A DNA stretch of 64,000 bases from Halorhodospira halochloris. Lineage in GTDB: Bacteria; Pseudomonadota; Gammaproteobacteria; Nitrococcales; Halorhodospiraceae. The translations under genes and the position numbers were made by a program. Under the pieces are notes generated by a model, which did not search any database, was not told the origin of the DNA, and worked only from the letters and a program-made list of their open reading frames with translations. The stretch lies in assembly GCF_002356555.2 (NCBI RefSeq), contig NZ_AP017372.2, positions 2,648,501 through 2,712,500 of the forward strand, in the 5' to 3' direction. The number at the start of each line of letters is the position of its first letter. Positions within the stretch are counted from its first letter, which is position 1. Of this stretch, positions 1 to 8,875 are shown one piece after another.

Positions 1-54
1 GAAGGTGGGCTATGGCGCCGGTTAGTGGATAGCCTTTGGCTAAGATTCCAGTAA
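1..54 (+). CDS. dacA: C-terminal end of D-alanyl-D-alanine carboxypeptidase (DacA/PBP5-like), partial
   Basis: The first 17 codons read EGGLWRRLVDSLWLRFQ and then stop at TAA (52-54). This resembles the amphipathic C-terminal membrane anchor of PBP5/6-type DD-carboxypeptidases, which typically ends in a Gly-Phe/Leu-x-x-Arg-x-x-Asp pattern with aromatic residues. In many gammaproteobacteria dacA lies just upstream of the DUF493 and lipB genes found here. The body of the gene is outside the window, so the call rests on a short tail plus synteny. Confidence 0.55.
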   Translation, partial: EGGLWRRLVDSLWLRFQ

Positions 55-69
55 AGCTTTGTTTTAGTC

Positions 70-915
70 ATGCCTGAGCATTCTATCTGCTATCTCAACG
101 GTCGCATGCTACCGCTCGATCAGGCCCATATCTCACCGCTTGATCGGGGTTTCCTTTTTGCCGACAGCGTATACGAGGTTATCCCCGTATACGCTGGCAA
201 GCCCTTCCTGCTCGAGGCTCATCTGCAAAGGCTACACAGTTCTCTAGATGCTATCAGGATGTCCAACCCTCACAGCTACGCTGATTGGGAAGACATATTG
301 ACGAGGTTATGCAGCCTTAACGGGGGTGGTGATCTTGCTTTATATCTTCAGATTACCCGCGGCAGCCCTGTCCAAAGACGACACGAATTTCCCGCCGATG
401 GTAACCAACCCACTATCTTTGCGATGGTCAGTGAGCTGCCTTCACCGACAAACCATGGATTAAAGGCAATAACACTTGAGGATACACGCTGGGCGCGCTG
501 TGACATAAAAAGCACTGCTTTGCTGGCCAACGTTTTGCTGCGCCAGAGCGCAACGGACAACGGTGCTGATGAGGCAATCCTGCATCGCAACGGCTTAGTT
601 ACCGAAGGCGCAGCCAGTAGTCTGTTTATTGTTAAGGACCGGCACCTGAGTACGCCACAACTGAATCACGACGTTTTACCTGGGGTTACACGCAATGCGA
701 TTCTTGCTCTGGCCGAGCAATATGGCTTACCGCACAGCTGCCGCGAGATTCATATCGACGAACTGAGCAACGCCGATGAGGTCTGGCTAACCAGCTCAAC
801 CAAGGAAGTAGCCCCGGTCATTGAGATTGATGGCCACCCCATTTGTGAAGGAAGACCTGGCCCTATACATGAGTCCATGCGCCTCTGGCTAGACAAACTG
901 AAAGAGGAAAGCTAA
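70..915 (+). CDS. dat: D-amino acid aminotransferase (class IV PLP enzyme)
   Basis: A 281-residue fold-type IV PLP aminotransferase, the usual size for D-alanine transaminase and branched-chain transaminases. The likely Schiff-base lysine is K147 in CDIKSTALLANVL, and the PLP-contacting glutamate is E179 in NGLVTEGAASSLF. The N-terminus YLNGRMLPLDQAHISPLDRG is typical of the D-alanine transaminase branch. It would interconvert D-Ala and D-Glu with their keto acids in the cytoplasm, supplying peptidoglycan precursors. That fits its place directly after a dacA-like tail. The stop TAA is immediately followed by the lipB ATG, so the two are probably co-transcribed and translationally coupled. Substrate specificity (D-amino acid rather than branched-chain or aminodeoxychorismate) is inferred from family resemblance and context. 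Confidence 0.88.
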   Translation: MPEHSICYLNGRMLPLDQAHISPLDRGFLFADSVYEVIPVYAGKPFLLEAHLQRLHSSLDAIRMSNPHSYADWEDILTRLCSLNGGGDLALYLQITRGSPVQRRHEFPADGNQPTIFAMVSELPSPTNHGLKAITLEDTRWARCDIKSTALLANVLLRQSATDNGADEAILHRNGLVTEGAASSLFIVKDRHLSTPQLNHDVLPGVTRNAILALAEQYGLPHSCREIHIDELSNADEVWLTSSTKEVAPVIEIDGHPICEGRPGPIHESMRLWLDKLKEES

Positions 916-1551
916 ATGGTCACGGCCTTGCTAGACACCCAGGTAAGTTATCTGGGGTTGCGCGACTACACCGACACCTGGCATGAGATGCGCAAACTAA
1001 CCACTCAACGTTGCCCAGATAGCCCTGATCAAGTCTGGATAGTTCAACACCCGAGCGTATATACCCTAGGCCAATCAGGCAAGGAAGAGCATATTTTGAA
1101 TCCGGGAGATATACCAGTAATCCACTCCGACCGGGGCGGCCTGGTTACCTGGCATGGCCCTGGACAGATTATCGCTTACCCGCTGCTCGATCTCCGGCGC
1201 TGGGGCATATCTGTACGCGAACTGGTACACGCCCTGGAACAAGCTGTCATCTCACTTCTAGCAATACACGAGGTCGCCTCACACAGACGCGAAGGGGCGC
1301 CCGGTGTCTATGTCGATGGTGCCAAGATCGCCGCCTTGGGAGTAAGGGTAAAGAATGGCCGCTGCTACCATGGGGTCGCCCTAAACGTCAGTAACGATCT
1401 TGAACCATTTTCTAGGATTAACCCTTGTGGTATGAAGGATATGCCTACAACACGCCTCTACGACCATGGTGTCACACCATCGCTGGATAGAGCGGAAGTA
1501 GAGTTGGGAATTCACTTGCTAGCCGCACTCGAAAGAGAAGCAAAACACTGA
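916..1551 (+). CDS. lipB: Octanoyl-[acyl-carrier-protein]:protein N-octanoyltransferase
   Basis: A 211-residue LipB. It transfers octanoate from acyl-ACP to the lipoyl domains of 2-oxoacid dehydrogenases, such as the AceF and LpdA lipoyl domains encoded later in the window. The family signature RGGLVTWHGPGQ (about residues 73-84) is present. So is the catalytic Lys/Cys pair: K137 in GAKIAALGVRV and C171 in INPCGM. The start abuts the dat stop codon. The usual downstream partner lipA (lipoyl synthase) is not next to it; a reversed M14 hydrolase gene follows, so lipA must be elsewhere. Confidence 0.95.
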   Translation: MVTALLDTQVSYLGLRDYTDTWHEMRKLTTQRCPDSPDQVWIVQHPSVYTLGQSGKEEHILNPGDIPVIHSDRGGLVTWHGPGQIIAYPLLDLRRWGISVRELVHALEQAVISLLAIHEVASHRREGAPGVYVDGAKIAALGVRVKNGRCYHGVALNVSNDLEPFSRINPCGMKDMPTTRLYDHGVTPSLDRAEVELGIHLLAALEREAKH

Positions 1552-1629
1552 AGTGGGCCTCTCCAGGCTCTTTTTTTAGCCCCTAAAACTCGACTAGGCT
1601 ATCTTTAATTACCTATGTGGAATCTATAA

Positions 1630-1663
1630 GACAGCGCTCGAGCCCATTGGCTCAGGCGCTGTC
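1630..1663. terminator. Long hairpin between convergent lipB and the M14 hydrolase gene
   Basis: GACAGCGC at 1630-1637 pairs with GCGCTGTC at 1656-1663, and GAGCC at 1640-1644 pairs inside it with GGCTC at 1649-1653. The result is a strong two-part stem overlapping the last codons of the minus-strand gene. It has no clear T-run on either side, so it may be a bidirectional transcription-end or mRNA-stabilising hairpin. A weaker short stem with a T7 tract at about 1556-1577 could be the lipB terminator. Confidence 0.45.
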
Positions 1664-2680
1664 TTTAGAGGCGTCGTACGGATGAGGCAAACGCTCCATT
1701 AAGTAGCACAGTACATCATCGCGAATTGCCTTTTCGTTGACCGCCAGCATAGCCGGCATAGCCGGTCGGCGCAGGCGAATAGAGTCGCCATCACGAACAA
1801 AGAAATCCGCGGCTGCCTCTCGGCCCTCATTGTCCTCAACTGAAAAAAATGCCCCCCGTGCCGGATCAGTCCAGGCAAATAGAGTCCCCGCAGGCAAATC
1901 GCGGAAGTTATACAACTCCAAATCGCTGGTCAAATGCAAATCGACTTCCCGCTCGCCACCAAACCCGAAGCTGTGGTGGCTAGGCACCCTGACGGCACCA
2001 ACCGTATGGTATATATCAATTTCTCGCGGCGGATGCTCCTGGATGGTTGCTAGATGCAGCGCCGCATCCACCAATTCGGCCGCGTGCTCTGCTGCACCCG
2101 GACTACCCGCCTGTCCACACTCAATGGTGGTGGCAGGACAAAGCTTGGCCATTGCCAAAGACAGTACCCCATGAGGTCGCGTGAAGTACACGACCGTTCG
2201 CGAAAAAAGTGCTGCAAGCTGTAAATAAGGACCATCAAGCTTGTTTACGCAGCCATAATGGGGATTAAGACCAGTGTTGTTGTGGATATCAATAGCTGCA
2301 AAACAGCCACGCGACTTCACTCGCGCTATCACCTCAGCAGCAAGCCTTTTCTCAGGCGAATCGGGTAAGGCCGTACCAGGCCAAACGCGGTTCATATCCG
2401 GCTGCTCTGGAAGCTTTCGCAACCCTCGCCGGGCAGCTGCAACATTTCCTACAAACAACAAGATCGTGCGCGGTAACTCACGCTCCCGATATTTATTAAA
2501 GATAAGCTGTAGCGCATCCAGGCCGGTGGTTTCATTGCCGTGCAACAAGATAGAAACAAACAGGGGAGGCTCCCTGCGCCCTACGATCTCTATCAGGCTC
2601 GGCCCGCCAAGCAGCTGCTGCAAGTCGCTTGCCTTGGCCGCAAGAAACCCCTCTGGTAAACCACTATATACATTCAGCAT
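1652..2680 (-). CDS. Succinylglutamate desuccinylase/aspartoacylase family (M14-like) zinc hydrolase
   Basis: A 342-residue protein of the AstE/AspA zinc carboxypeptidase-like family. The zinc motif is visible as H47 and E50 in LLHGNETTG, with a third ligand H133 in AAIDIHNNTG. Such enzymes deacylate N-acyl amino acids. No arginine succinyltransferase genes are adjacent, so AstE itself is unlikely and the substrate is unknown. The gene stands reversed between lipB and the DUF493 gene, which are usually close together. Repeat R1 lies upstream of it, between it and DUF493. This looks like an insertion or local rearrangement in an otherwise conserved neighbourhood. Confidence 0.8.
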   Translation of the reverse strand: MLNVYSGLPEGFLAAKASDLQQLLGGPSLIEIVGRREPPLFVSILLHGNETTGLDALQLIFNKYRERELPRTILLFVGNVAAARRGLRKLPEQPDMNRVWPGTALPDSPEKRLAAEVIARVKSRGCFAAIDIHNNTGLNPHYGCVNKLDGPYLQLAALFSRTVVYFTRPHGVLSLAMAKLCPATTIECGQAGSPGAAEHAAELVDAALHLATIQEHPPREIDIYHTVGAVRVPSHHSFGFGGEREVDLHLTSDLELYNFRDLPAGTLFAWTDPARGAFFSVEDNEGREAAADFFVRDGDSIRLRRPAMPAMLAVNEKAIRDDVLCYLMERLPHPYDASKDSA

Positions 2681-2783
2681 AGATTATCTTTTGCATGCTC
2701 AAAATTTTTATGAAGAGGCCTTTTACTGCCACTGGATGAGCAGCATAATACAGTTCCAGAAGGATTTACGAATCCTCACGAGC

Positions 2784-2932
2784 GCCCCAATAAACTTCCC
2801 CGGCCCCACCCACTATCTGCCCCGGTGTGGAGGCCTTGGCGCCAAGGGTGGCGCCATGAAGACTCCAGGGAGGGATTCAAGGCACCCTCCAAACCGAAGC
2901 AGCCGGCTCAGCGGGGATTTTATTGAGGCCCC
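2784..2932 (+). repeat. Intergenic palindromic repeat, copy R1
   Basis: First of seven related elements. The outer left end CCCAATAAACTTCCCCGG (from 2786) is the near reverse complement of the right end GCGGGGATTTTATTGAGG (2911-2928). The conserved inner-arm motif TGCCCCGGTGTGGAGG is at 2819-2832. The core carries TTGGCGCCA-AGGG-TGGCGCCA (an inner hairpin, about 2836-2856) and GGGATTCA. The right inner arm is diverged, so this copy is partly decayed. It ends about 20 bp before the DUF493 start, with that gene's GGAGGAGG ribosome site just outside. Confidence 0.85.
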
Positions 2933-2952
2933 CAACTGGAGGAGGCATACCT

Positions 2953-3219
2953 ATGTCTGGCTTTGATAGCGAAACAACTCCCCTTGAATTTCCTTGCCAG
3001 GTTGGTATTAAGGCGATGGGATCTTCCACGGCCAACCTGACGGACAGGGTTGAGGAAATCGCTTCGTCACACGCCCAGGTAGTCAACACCAAAACCACAG
3101 CAAGCCGCAATGGACGTTACGTTTCAGTCACAGTGACTGTAGAAGCCAGCAGCCGCGAGCAGCTAGAGGATATCTACGGTGCCCTCCAGAGTGATGATGC
3201 TGTCATAATGACCCTTTGA
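2953..3219 (+). CDS. ybeD: DUF493 (YbeD-like) family protein
   Basis: An 88-residue protein of the small cytoplasmic DUF493/YbeD family, which adopts an ACT-like fold and often sits between dacA and lipB. The phrase LEFPCQVGIKAMG near the N-terminus and the ending of alternating hydrophobic strands (GRYVSVTVTVEASS, then a helix and a short strand) match it. The ATG at 2953 is chosen because GGAGGAGG lies 7-14 bases upstream; the longer open frame reads back into repeat R1. The molecular function is not established; a regulatory role near lipoate biosynthesis has been suggested for the family. Confidence 0.85.
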   Translation: MSGFDSETTPLEFPCQVGIKAMGSSTANLTDRVEEIASSHAQVVNTKTTASRNGRYVSVTVTVEASSREQLEDIYGALQSDDAVIMTL

Positions 3220-3244
3220 GAGCCACGTAGCAAAGCACTTAACC

Positions 3245-4282
3245 ATGACAGGTTACCCTGACAGCCGCCTGGATCGCGCCCTTGACTGGTGTCAACGGGT
3301 GCTCGAAACGAGTGTGACAGCCGCACCAGCAGCATCTGATGCCAGCTCCAGGCGCTATTTCCGTATCACAAGGGTAGGTTCTGACCCCTACCGCCCTGTC
3401 CAGGAAAACGGCCACGTCACCAGTTACATACTAATGGACGCACCGGGCCAGGGGGACAGTACCGCCGCCTTTGTGCGCATTGGCTGGATGATGCGCCAAG
3501 CTGGGCTTAACACCCCTAGGATCATCGCTGCCGACTACCGTAACGGCTTCCTACTTCTAACCGATCTTGGTCAATTGACTTACCTCGACGCGCTCACAGA
3601 ACAGGGCCAGTCGCCCGAACCATTGTTCTCAGCCGCCATTACAGCTCTTATCGATTGGCAGCTAAGCAGCCGTCCTGCGAGGTTGCCGGAATTCTCCGCC
3701 CGCTTACTCCGAGCCGAGCTCGACTTATTCACCAATTGGTATTTAGAGCATCACTGTGCTCTTAATCTATCCGTCTCCGCTAAGAGTGAGATAGACGGTT
3801 TATTCGACTGCATAGTTGAACAACTTATAAGCCAGCCACAAGTATATGTGCACCGCGATTTTATGCCCCGCAACTTGATGATTTCTCAACCCCTCCCCGG
3901 GGTACTTGACTACCAAGACGCAGTAACTGGCCCAGCCAGTTACGACCCGGTATGCCTATACCGTGACGCCTTCTTAAGCTGGCCAATCGACTTTGTTCGA
4001 GAAGGCCTTTATGCATATTGGCGGCAAGCACGCCAGGCGGGGGTTCCACTCGATGATTCTTTCGACAAGTTCTGGATAGATTGTCAATGGACTAGCTTGC
4101 AACGCCATTTCAAGGTAATAGGAATCTTTGCGCGGCTTTTTTATCGTGATGGCAAAACTAGCTACCTTAGAGATGTGCCACGCTTTTTCGGCTACCTGCG
4201 CAGCGCGGCCGAGTCATTGGAGTGCCGAGAAAAGGTCGATTTTGTTCTGCAGTTGGCCAACAAATCGGGTGAGCAGACATGA
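3245..4282 (+). CDS. amgK: N-acetylmuramate/N-acetylglucosamine anomeric kinase (AmgK-like)
   Basis: A 345-residue aminoglycoside-phosphotransferase-fold kinase. The catalytic loop is VHRDFMPRNLM with H203, D205 and N210, and the metal-binding aspartate is D222 in VLDYQDA. Its gene overlaps murU by 4 bp (ATGA). The AmgK-MurU pair is the known peptidoglycan recycling shortcut that turns recovered MurNAc into MurNAc-1-phosphate and then UDP-MurNAc, bypassing de novo synthesis and giving intrinsic fosfomycin tolerance in pseudomonads. The function is inferred from fold plus this diagnostic neighbour. No strong ribosome site is visible upstream of the ATG. Confidence 0.88.
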   Translation: MTGYPDSRLDRALDWCQRVLETSVTAAPAASDASSRRYFRITRVGSDPYRPVQENGHVTSYILMDAPGQGDSTAAFVRIGWMMRQAGLNTPRIIAADYRNGFLLLTDLGQLTYLDALTEQGQSPEPLFSAAITALIDWQLSSRPARLPEFSARLLRAELDLFTNWYLEHHCALNLSVSAKSEIDGLFDCIVEQLISQPQVYVHRDFMPRNLMISQPLPGVLDYQDAVTGPASYDPVCLYRDAFLSWPIDFVREGLYAYWRQARQAGVPLDDSFDKFWIDCQWTSLQRHFKVIGIFARLFYRDGKTSYLRDVPRFFGYLRSAAESLECREKVDFVLQLANKSGEQT

Positions 4283-4935
4283 AAGCTATGATACTCGCCG
4301 CCGGGCGCGGCGAAAGAATGCGGCCCCTAACCGATCTGACGCCTAAGCCACTAATAGAGGTTGGCGGCCAACCACTTATCAGCAGGCACCTGGAAAGATT
4401 AAAGCAGGCCGGTGTGGATGAGGTCATTATCAATACGGCATGGCTTGGCGAGCAGATAGAAGAGTATGTCAGTGATGGCCACCCTTGGGGTGTGAAAGTA
4501 GTCTATAGCCGTGAGGCAAAGGGCGCACTAGAGACCGGAGGCGGCATATTGAAGGCAATGCCCCTGCTAGGCAATCAACCCTTCTGGTTAGTAAACGGCG
4601 ATATATGGACCGATTTCCCCTTTGCTCGCCTGCCAGAGCGACCGAGTGATTGCGCACATCTAGTATTAGTCGACAACCCACCGCATAATGAAAAAGGCGA
4701 TTTTGCATTGGCAAACGGTCGAGTACACACTAGTGGCGCGCAAATGCTAACCTTTGCCGGCATCGCCGCTTTGAAACCTAACTTGTGGTCTGGTTACCGG
4801 CCTGGCAACTTTCCTCTCGCCCCTTTGCTTCGCCGCGCAGCTGAACTGGGCCGAGTAAGCGGTGATTACTGGCCAGGCGCTTGGCACGATATCGGTACAC
4901 CTGAGCGGTTGCAGGCTGCTCGCCAGGCTATTTAA
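4279..4935 (+). CDS. murU: N-acetylmuramate alpha-1-phosphate uridylyltransferase
   Basis: A 218-residue sugar-1-phosphate nucleotidyltransferase. The N-terminal signature runs MILAAGRGERMRPLTD followed by PKPLIEVGG, as in the Rossmann-like NTP-transferase family, and the metal-binding NGDIW motif lies near residue 107. It is short, as MurU is, and lacks the C-terminal left-handed beta-helix of GlmU or glucose-1-phosphate enzymes. It overlaps amgK by 4 bp, so the pair should act in sequence to make UDP-MurNAc in the cytoplasm. A ribosome-site-bearing gap of 13 bp leads to the GCS2 gene. Confidence 0.9.
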   Translation: MKAMILAAGRGERMRPLTDLTPKPLIEVGGQPLISRHLERLKQAGVDEVIINTAWLGEQIEEYVSDGHPWGVKVVYSREAKGALETGGGILKAMPLLGNQPFWLVNGDIWTDFPFARLPERPSDCAHLVLVDNPPHNEKGDFALANGRVHTSGAQMLTFAGIAALKPNLWSGYRPGNFPLAPLLRRAAELGRVSGDYWPGAWHDIGTPERLQAARQAI

Positions 4936-4948
4936 AGGAGAGCATCAG

Positions 4949-6379
4949 GTGGGACAGGAGATCGCCAAATCCCGCTTCAGTGCTGCAGATTTTCGCCGCT
5001 TTCGCCAAGCTCTCAAGGAAGAGACCAACCTGCTAAGTGAATGGATTAATAAAGGCAAGTTGGCTGACGACGGCCTGCGCTTTGGACTCGAGTTAGAGGC
5101 CTGGCTGATAGATGGCCACGGCTCACCAGCCCCGTTGAGCGATAGGGTTCTAGGCAACACAACCGATCCAAGAGTTGAGAATGAGCTAGCCCTGTTCAAC
5201 CTTGAGATCAACACCGATGTCAGGGATCTGCTCAATGCCCCATTCTCAGCTCTTAGCAACGAGTTGAGTAAGCGTTTGCTGAATGCCCATGAGGCTGCCC
5301 AACAAGAAGACGCAGCAGTATGCCTTATCGGCATCCTACCCTCAGCCACTGAGGCTGATGTATCTCTTGATAATATAACTCCTTCGCCGCGCTACAGCGC
5401 CCTTAACGAACAAGTTCTCGCCCTGCGCAACGGCCAGCCTCTAGCCCTTAATATCGAAGGTACTGAGCAGATATCAACCACCCGTACCGATGTCATGCTG
5501 GAGGCCATGACAACCTCCCTGCAGCTTCATCTGCAGCTTCCGGCAGATCGAGCCAGCTACTACTTTAACGCAGCGATTGCTCTCTCTGCTGCGACTGTAG
5601 CGGCTGCAGCGAACTCTCCATATTTTTTCGGCCGCAGACTCTGGGAAGAGACGCGTATCCCTGTCTTTGAACAGGCAGTCGCTGTAACCCAGCTTGAGCC
5701 TGGGGGAGCGGGCACCCTTGCTCGAGTAGGATTCGGCAGCGGCTACGCGCGCGACAGCCTGCTGGATTTCTTTATCGAAAACCGCCAACACCATCCTGTA
5801 CTACTACCAATGCTTCTCGATACACCTCATGAGCAGCTAGCCCACCTGCGCCTGCACAATGGCACCATTTGGCGCTGGAATCGACCCCTGGTAGAAACGA
5901 CCGAAGACGGCTGCCAACTCCGCCTTGAACATAGAGTGATGGCGGCAGGACCTACCATAAGTGATGTTATTGCTAACGCGGCGTTTTTCTATGGGGCAGT
6001 AGCTGAACTGGCCGAATCTGAGAAACGTCTGATCGAAAGATTGCCTTTTCACGTGGCAGAACAGAACTTCTATCGCGCCGCCCGTTATGGTCTGTCAGCC
6101 GAGGTTGAGTGGCTTGATGGCTGGTACGGTACCGTTAGGGAATTGATCCTCGACAAATTGCTCCCCGCCGCGAGAAGGGGGTTAGCTCGGGCCGCAGTGA
6201 ATATGAAAGATGCTGGAGAACACCTTAAGGTCATTGAACAAAGAGTAGCTTCGGGCCAGACAGGTGCTGCCTGGCAAGCAAACTGGGTAGCCAAGCATGG
6301 CCACGACATGCAGGCACTTACATTGGCCTACCTGGAACAATCGCGCTCAGGCAACCCAGTGCATACCTGGCAGCTGTGA
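4949..6379 (+). CDS. Glutamate-cysteine ligase-like protein, GCS2 family
   Basis: A 476-residue protein with the GCS2-type carboxylate-amine ligase fold. GLELEAWLIDGHG near residue 38 resembles the Mg-ATP/glutamate-binding strand, and ENELALFNLEINTD follows. It may make gamma-glutamylcysteine for glutathione or glutathione amide; the latter is known in purple sulfur bacteria, so this is attractive but unproven. The GTG start at 4949 is chosen because AAAGGAG lies 9-15 bases upstream; the longer frame would run into murU. It ends in a 4-bp overlap with lptD. The context does not reveal the substrate, and related proteins ligate other amines. Confidence 0.75.
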   Translation: MGQEIAKSRFSAADFRRFRQALKEETNLLSEWINKGKLADDGLRFGLELEAWLIDGHGSPAPLSDRVLGNTTDPRVENELALFNLEINTDVRDLLNAPFSALSNELSKRLLNAHEAAQQEDAAVCLIGILPSATEADVSLDNITPSPRYSALNEQVLALRNGQPLALNIEGTEQISTTRTDVMLEAMTTSLQLHLQLPADRASYYFNAAIALSAATVAAAANSPYFFGRRLWEETRIPVFEQAVAVTQLEPGGAGTLARVGFGSGYARDSLLDFFIENRQHHPVLLPMLLDTPHEQLAHLRLHNGTIWRWNRPLVETTEDGCQLRLEHRVMAAGPTISDVIANAAFFYGAVAELAESEKRLIERLPFHVAEQNFYRAARYGLSAEVEWLDGWYGTVRELILDKLLPAARRGLARAAVNMKDAGEHLKVIEQRVASGQTGAAWQANWVAKHGHDMQALTLAYLEQSRSGNPVHTWQL

Positions 6380-8820
6380 CAACTAAGGGTCTGCTAGCAA
6401 AAACCGGCGGCTATTGGCTGTGCGCGGCCCTGTTTTTAAGCCCTTTAGCTGAGGCTGAAGACTCTTCCTCAAATATTCTCAGTGAAGACCAGAACGAGAA
6501 CGCAGAGGAGCTGCCAGCTAGCACATCGGCTGGACTCGAAGATCCACGGCTACTGCGCCGAATCCAACTCTGTGGCCCACCGCTCGCAGCGCCGCCCGAT
6601 TCTGTAGATCGGTCCAAGCGCAATGATCCACAGACTCCCTGGCAGCTCGAAGCTGATGAGATCAGTGGCAACTATTTGCTTGGCATATACACCCTGCGTG
6701 GCCGTGCCGGACTGCAGCGCCTAGATCAGCTCCTGCATGCTGATAACGTCGAGTTGAATGAGGCTGAGGGGCTCGCAATTGTTCCTAATCAATTCACCTA
6801 TTCTGAGGCAGGCTTAAATCTGTGGGGTGGTGCGGGTCGATTCGACATTCATGCTGACAGCTTGGAGGTCGATAGAACTGAATTCAGGCTCTTTCCCTAC
6901 CACCAAGGCGCAGCCCGCAGACTTCTCAGCACCGGGGCAGAAATGGCGCGCATAGAGGATTTACGTTACTCGACATGCCCTCCAGGTGAAGAGATGTGGT
7001 TGCTCCAGGCCGGGTCTCTGGAAATTAACTATGAAACAGGATTCGGCACGGCACGCCACGCTCGTCTTGAGGTCGGAGGTATACCCTGGATCTACACCCC
7101 CTACCTCCGATTCCCAGTCGATGACCAGCCCCGTACTGGGCTCCTACCACCAAGCTTTGGTCAGTCCGAGTCCGATGGTGGGCACTTCACCCTGCCGCTA
7201 TACATTCGGCTTGCCCCGAATTACGATCTTACTCTGGCTCCTACATACTACTCTCGCCGTGGGGAGAAGATTGGCGGAGAATTTCGCTACTTACGTCCCG
7301 AACTTGAGGGTGAATTTACCGCAGAGTACATGGACAGTGACGATGTATATACCGAGCACTTAAGTGAACAGGGCCACGCCGATCCCGATAAGCCGCGCTG
7401 GGCCGTCGATTGGCAACACAGTGGAGACTTACCCTACGGCATCGATTATGGCATTGAGCTTGAGAGAGTGAGCGATGAAGATTACCTGCGTGACTTCTCC
7501 TCAGATCTGGTCGGCAGCAGTGGCACAGAGCTGGAGAGCAAAGGCTATGCAGAACAGTCCATAGGCAATCACTCCTGGGAGGCAGAAATACAGCATTGGC
7601 AAAATCTTCGACCTGGATCTGATGACCCCTACCGACACTGGCCGGCGATTTGGTATGAACACAATCCCGGACTACTCCCAGGCAACTTAGAGTACCGCTT
7701 AGAAGCTCAGGCCATCCAGTTTGAACTGCCCGATGAAGCCAAAGAAGAAGGTGATGCGCAGCGACCCACAGGCAGGCGCTACCATATCAACCCACGCCTA
7801 TCTTGGCCCGTTCATAGACAGGCTTTTTTCTTAGAGCCTGCGCTGAGCCTTCACCACTCGCACTATGATACGACCAACCATCTACCTGATGATCACGACG
7901 GTGATAGCCCATTTGCGGAGGGCAAATTAGACCGTACGGTGCCCATAGCCAGTATAGACGCCGGCATATTTCTCGAACGCCCCTTTATCTTTGGTCAACG
8001 ACCATTTTTACAAACCCTCGAACCGCGTATCTTTTATCTTTACGCTCCATACGAGGAGCAAGGCCAATTTCCCATTTTCGACACCGGTGAACGCCCAAAC
8101 ACAGTTGCCCAGCTCTTCCAGGAAAACCGCTTCTCGGGAGTAGACCGTATTGCAGATGCCAATCAGATAACTACCGCTGTCACCACCCGTTTGCTTAACG
8201 TAACCGAAGGCTCTGAACCGTTTCGAGCCAGCGTCGGCCAGGTGCACTACTTGCATGATCGCCGAGTAACATTGCCAGAAGACCAGGACTCTGAAGAGTT
8301 ATCCCGGTCACGTTCAGACATCTTCGCTGACGCGGAGTTACGCCTACCCGGCGATCTAAATCTACGTGCGGAGCACCGCTATGACCCGCATCGTGATGAA
8401 CCTGTCGCTACCAGCTTTAGCGCCGACTGGCAGTACCGTCCCGCCCCGCGCACCTTACTAAACTTAAGCTACAGAATACGCGAAGAGCAGGACGACGATG
8501 ACACGTCAATATTCGAAAGGACCCAAGACTATATAGAGGCTTCTGGAACCTTGCCTGTAGATGTAAACTGGAGCTTAGTGGGTGGCTGGCAGTACTCTCG
8601 CCTGGAACGCACTAATCTTGAAGTGGTCGGAGGAGTTGAGTACCGCTCGTGCTGTTGGGCTGTGCGCGGCGTAAGCCGGCGCTATCGGCGTGGGGCAAGC
8701 GGAGAGCTGGAAAACACCATAATGCTCGAGTTCGAGCTTACCGGGCTTACCCGGTTTGGCGATGACACCGAGTCTTTCATCAAAGACATAGTGCAGGATT
8801 ATGATGAAGCTGTATTCTAG
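6376..8820 (+). CDS. lptD: LPS-assembly outer-membrane protein LptD
   Basis: An 814-residue LptD, the beta-barrel that inserts lipopolysaccharide into the outer leaflet together with LptE. It has a signal peptide of about 27 residues ending at AEA, then an OstA/LptA-like periplasmic jellyroll (about 85-230) and the C-terminal barrel domain. Four cysteines are positioned as in E. coli LptD for the two non-consecutive disulfides: C66 (QLCGPP), C201 (TCPPGEE) and the adjacent pair C759-C760 (SCCWAV). Translation starts at a GTG that overlaps the preceding stop (GTGA). SurA, which helps fold LptD, is encoded next. Confidence 0.95.
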   Translation: MTTKGLLAKTGGYWLCAALFLSPLAEAEDSSSNILSEDQNENAEELPASTSAGLEDPRLLRRIQLCGPPLAAPPDSVDRSKRNDPQTPWQLEADEISGNYLLGIYTLRGRAGLQRLDQLLHADNVELNEAEGLAIVPNQFTYSEAGLNLWGGAGRFDIHADSLEVDRTEFRLFPYHQGAARRLLSTGAEMARIEDLRYSTCPPGEEMWLLQAGSLEINYETGFGTARHARLEVGGIPWIYTPYLRFPVDDQPRTGLLPPSFGQSESDGGHFTLPLYIRLAPNYDLTLAPTYYSRRGEKIGGEFRYLRPELEGEFTAEYMDSDDVYTEHLSEQGHADPDKPRWAVDWQHSGDLPYGIDYGIELERVSDEDYLRDFSSDLVGSSGTELESKGYAEQSIGNHSWEAEIQHWQNLRPGSDDPYRHWPAIWYEHNPGLLPGNLEYRLEAQAIQFELPDEAKEEGDAQRPTGRRYHINPRLSWPVHRQAFFLEPALSLHHSHYDTTNHLPDDHDGDSPFAEGKLDRTVPIASIDAGIFLERPFIFGQRPFLQTLEPRIFYLYAPYEEQGQFPIFDTGERPNTVAQLFQENRFSGVDRIADANQITTAVTTRLLNVTEGSEPFRASVGQVHYLHDRRVTLPEDQDSEELSRSRSDIFADAELRLPGDLNLRAEHRYDPHRDEPVATSFSADWQYRPAPRTLLNLSYRIREEQDDDDTSIFERTQDYIEASGTLPVDVNWSLVGGWQYSRLERTNLEVVGGVEYRSCCWAVRGVSRRYRRGASGELENTIMLEFELTGLTRFGDDTESFIKDIVQDYDEAVF

Positions 8821-8875
8821 TGTTAACTGCTAAAATCGAAAAAGCACTCTCAGTGGAGCACATATTATCAGCAAC

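Noticed and set aside
1652-2680. Assigning the M14 hydrolase as AstE of arginine catabolism
   Set aside because: No astCADB genes are adjacent and the family has several substrates; only family-level naming is supported.
2274-2966. A 230-residue open frame spanning the M14 gene antisense and repeat R1
   Set aside because: It reads antisense to a well-supported enzyme and then through a palindromic repeat; no signal, motif or ribosome site supports it.
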